Assembly: GCA_052389755.1 (NCBI GenBank)
Contig: JBQTHP010000193.1
Span: 1 to 30,470, forward strand
DNA from: JBQTHP01 sp052389755
GTDB taxonomy: Bacteria; Pseudomonadota; Gammaproteobacteria; Steroidobacterales; Steroidobacteraceae
Length of the DNA stretch: 30,470 bases
Direction: 5' to 3'
Of the stretch, positions 28,841-30,470 are shown piece after piece. Under the pieces are notes generated by a model. It was given only the letters and a program-made list of their open reading frames with translations. It was not told the origin of the DNA and ran no database searches. Position 1 is the first letter of the stretch, and each line of letters starts with the position of its first letter. A program made the position numbers and the translations under genes.

Positions 28841-30235
28841 ATGCGAACCGATGAAGCACAAGCCCGCGCGAGCGGGACCCCTGTGGATGGTGAGGGCCGG
28901 AAGTCCTCGCGGGCCACGGCGGGCGCTGAGGGTCGAGCGACGGCTGTTGAGCGAACGAACGCGGAAGGGCCATGGCTGATGGAGGCTGTGGTCGAACGAG
29001 GCAACGTGTGGGCGGCCTACCGCAGGGTGGTCGAGAACAAGGGCGCACCGGGCGTCGATGACGTCACGGTGGCCGAGTTCAAAGACTGGCTGAAGGAGCA
29101 TTGGCCGAGCGTGCGAGCAGCGTTGCTTGCGGGCAGTTATCTGCCGCAGGCGGTGCGGGCGGTTGCGATCCCGAAGCCTTCGGGCGGGGTGCGACTGCTC
29201 GGGATACCGACAGTGGTGGATCGATTGATCCAGCAAGCGCTGCTGCAAGTTCTGCAACCGATCTTCGAGCCTGGATTTTCCGAGTCGAGCTACGGCTTTC
29301 GTCCCGGTCGTAATGCGCTGCAAGCGGTGAAGGCCGCCCAGCGTTACGTGCGAGCCGGTAAGCGTTGGGTCGTGGACATTGATTTGGAGAAGTTCTTCGA
29401 CCGCGTCAACCACGACATTCTCATGTCGCGGGTCGCGCGGAACGTGAAGGACACACGGGCTTTGAAGCTCATCCGCCGCTATCTCGAAGCCGGTGTGATG
29501 CAGGAGGGGTTGACGCAGCCGCGTACGCAGGGCACGCCGCAAGGCGGGCCCCTGTCGCCGCTGTTGTCGAACATTCTGCTCACCGATCTGGATCGGGAGT
29601 TGCAGCGGCGCGGGCACTCCTTCTGTCGTTACGCCGATGACTGCAACGTTTACGTGCGCAGTCGGATGGCGGCAGAGCACGCGATGGCCGAGATCACGCG
29701 GTTTCTCGAGAAGAGACTCGCGCTCAAGGTCAATGCCGACAAGAGTGCCTGTGCACGGCCGTGGGAGCGCAAGTTCCTCGGCTACAGCCTCACGTGGCAG
29801 AGGGAGGCGAGACTGAAGATTGCGCCCGAGAGCCTGAAGCGACTGCGACAGAAGCTGCGCGAGCAGCTGCGCGCTGGCCGTGGACGGAGTCTTGCCGCGA
29901 CGATCAGCGAGCTCAATCCGCTGCTGCGAGGCTGGATGAGTTACTTCCGACTGACGGAAGTAAAAGGCGTGTTGGAGGATCTGGACGGGTGGGTGCGACG
30001 TAAGCTGCGCGCGCTGTTATGGCGGCAGTGGAAGCGCGTCTTCACTCGTGCCAGAGCACTGATGAAGCGGGGACTGCCGCGGGTGCAGGCGTGGCAATCG
30101 GCAACCAACGGGCGCGGCGCCTGGTGGAACGCCGGGGCTGGTCACATGCACCTTGCTTATCCGAAGTCCTACTTCGATCGCATGGGCTTGGTTTCGCTGG
30201 TGGACACTCGCCGGCGCTTCCAGTGTCTCTCGTGA
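28841..30235 (+). CDS. Group II intron-encoded reverse transcriptase/maturase (LtrA-type, class C)
   Basis: A 464-residue protein that helps the intron fold and splice, and copies it into DNA at new sites. Reverse transcriptase blocks are in order: AIPKPSGGVRLLGIPTV, ESSYGFRPGRNA, VVDIDLEKFFDRVNHD, GTPQGGPLSPLLSNI and the catalytic RYADDCNVYV. After these come LKVNADKSACARPWERKFLGY and the maturase/thumb region (LNPLLRGWMSYFR). There is no HNH endonuclease domain, as expected for class C, which uses nicked or single-stranded DNA at stem-loops. The frame is intact, with ATG at 28841, and stops directly at the border of domain V. It is very likely functional. Confidence 0.95.
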   Translation: MRTDEAQARASGTPVDGEGRKSSRATAGAEGRATAVERTNAEGPWLMEAVVERGNVWAAYRRVVENKGAPGVDDVTVAEFKDWLKEHWPSVRAALLAGSYLPQAVRAVAIPKPSGGVRLLGIPTVVDRLIQQALLQVLQPIFEPGFSESSYGFRPGRNALQAVKAAQRYVRAGKRWVVDIDLEKFFDRVNHDILMSRVARNVKDTRALKLIRRYLEAGVMQEGLTQPRTQGTPQGGPLSPLLSNILLTDLDRELQRRGHSFCRYADDCNVYVRSRMAAEHAMAEITRFLEKRLALKVNADKSACARPWERKFLGYSLTWQREARLKIAPESLKRLRQKLREQLRAGRGRSLAATISELNPLLRGWMSYFRLTEVKGVLEDLDGWVRRKLRALLWRQWKRVFTRARALMKRGLPRVQAWQSATNGRGAWWNAGAGHMHLAYPKSYFDRMGLVSLVDTRRRFQCLS

Positions 30236-30267
30236 ACCGCCGGATGCGGAACCGCACGTCCGGTGGT
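30236..30267 (+). ncRNA. Group II intron domain V (catalytic hairpin)
   Basis: The 9-bp lower stem (30236-30244 with 30259-30267, one G-T pair), the two-base bulge CG (30257-30258), a 4-bp upper stem and a GAAC loop match the conserved domain V plan. It begins one base after the maturase stop. Confidence 0.85.
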
Positions 30268-30323
30268 GTGGGAGGGCGGCGGGCGTGAGCCCGCCCCCTA
30301 CCCGATCGCGCGTTCCGCGCGCC

Positions 30324-30358
30324 GGCGTCAGGCGTCAGGCGATAGGCGTTGGGCCTAA
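30324..30358 (-). repeat. Heptanucleotide tandem array, minus-strand unit GCCTGAC-like
   Basis: Five degenerate 7-base units on the plus strand: GGCGTCA, GGCGTCA, GGCGATA, GGCGTTG, GGCCTAA. Read on the minus strand, in the direction of the neighbouring gene, the phase GCCTGAC resembles GCCTGTA at 10165-10199. The TAG stop of the partial minus-strand gene is inside the array. Confidence 0.65.
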
Positions 30359-30470
30359 GAGAGCAGCGCTACCTCGACGTTGCCCTTTCGGCGCTCCACA
30401 TTGAGCCCGACAGTGCCGGGGTACCGGTGCAACGTCAGATCCACGCTCGCCGCGCCGACGCGGAGATCGC
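30355..30470 (-). CDS. C-terminus of a probable amylo-alpha-1,6-glucosidase / debranching-type glycosidase
   Basis: The minus strand is open from the right edge to a TAG at 30357-30355, giving 37 residues. The segments DLRVGAASVDLTLHRY and VGLNVERRKGNVEVALL form a final pair of beta strands. This matches the remembered C-terminal end of the amylo-alpha-1,6-glucosidase (glycogen-debranching-like) family, whose members end in a G-x-A-S-V-D-L pattern followed by R-x-G-x-V-x-V. The rest of the gene is outside the window, so the family call is tentative. The gene is convergent with the group II intron, whose end is about 50 bases away. Its stop codon falls in a heptad array. Confidence 0.55.
   Translation of the reverse strand, partial: DLRVGAASVDLTLHRYPGTVGLNVERRKGNVEVALLS

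Larger units (their letters stand above)
28435..30306 (+). mobile_element. Group II intron, bacterial class C, with its reverse transcriptase
   Basis: The ribozyme starts GTGCG right after the T-run of a terminator. It continues with about 400 bases of non-coding, structured domain I-III sequence, then the reverse transcriptase gene in domain IV. It ends with domain V (30236-30267), whose ACCGCCGGA arm pairs with TCCGGTGGT around a CG bulge and a TGCG/CGCA tip. A CGC triad in domain V is the class C form (AGC in other classes). Domain VI is the GC-rich hairpin at about 30272-30298, with a bulged A near 30300. The 3' splice site is placed after CCGAT at about 30306, judged from the consensus ending in A-pyrimidine. 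The length of about 1.87 kb is typical of a complete element. Confidence 0.88.

Noticed and set aside
28841..30235. Reverse transcriptase considered as a retron, DGR or CRISPR-associated RT
   Set aside because: The terminator-adjacent GTGCG start, the maturase region and domains V and VI identify a group II intron. There is no msr/msd, template repeat or cas gene.

Overview
The window is a GC-rich (about two thirds G+C by eye), gene-dense piece of a gammaproteobacterial chromosome. The clearest pointer is the gene order prmB-aroC-asd-fimV-truA-accD-folC-SPOR-cvpA-purF. From memory this matches the block in Pseudomonas and Xanthomonas, except that trpF (or trpFBA), expected between truA and accD, is absent. 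LpxH, EpmA and MiaE also point to Gammaproteobacteria. Heptanucleotide arrays, GC-rich promoter discriminators and a class C group II intron suggest a lineage near Xanthomonadales, Nevskiales or Steroidobacterales rather than the enterics. That placement is inference.

Layout. 1-171 is the open-ended tail of a possible membrane protein. 240-3221 (minus) is a compact operon: SCO1-like copper chaperone, psd, epmA and the free-methionine-sulfoxide reductase fRMsr, with TGATG overlaps at two junctions. Divergent from it, 3220-17563 holds prmB, then aroC-asd, fimV-truA, accD-folC, a SPOR protein, cvpA-purF, a MOFRL glycerate kinase and an unusual receiver-Ser/Thr kinase fusion. The kinase gene overlaps miaE (17560-18171). 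lpxH (minus) and gltX-cysS (plus) diverge at 19.0 kb. A RelE/ParE toxin-antitoxin pair with a decayed antitoxin N-terminus lies between cysS and folD (minus). Four tRNA genes follow (Pro-TGG, Arg-TCT, His-GTG, Lys-CTT), with a pirin gene between His and Lys.

Accessory part. From 24.8 kb the genes become unfamiliar. A Tat-exported beta-sandwich protein is bracketed by a 12-bp direct repeat of the tRNA-Lys 3' end, which could mark a small integrated element. A tight three-gene run follows: a small exported protein, a two-helix membrane protein and a GT9/heptosyltransferase-like enzyme. After a leader full of inverted repeats comes a small outer-membrane beta-barrel gene with a strong terminator. 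A complete-looking class C group II intron (28435-about 30306) sits directly on that terminator's T-run. The window ends in the C-terminus of a minus-strand gene resembling a glycogen-debranching-type glycosidase.

How the genes work together. Most of the window is housekeeping: phospholipid and lipid A synthesis (psd, accD, lpxH), aromatic and aspartate-family amino acids (aroC, asd), folate and purines (folC, folD, purF), translation and tRNA maturation (prmB, epmA, truA, miaE, gltX, cysS, tRNAs), and envelope or polarity proteins (FimV, SPOR, CvpA). The most interesting non-standard points are the heptad arrays that supply stop codons, the REC-kinase/MiaE pair, a cation-transporter remnant beside lpxH, the tRNA-Lys duplication and the terminator-seated intron. 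I did not find a clearly new defence or mobile system; the strongest leads are listed as findings.
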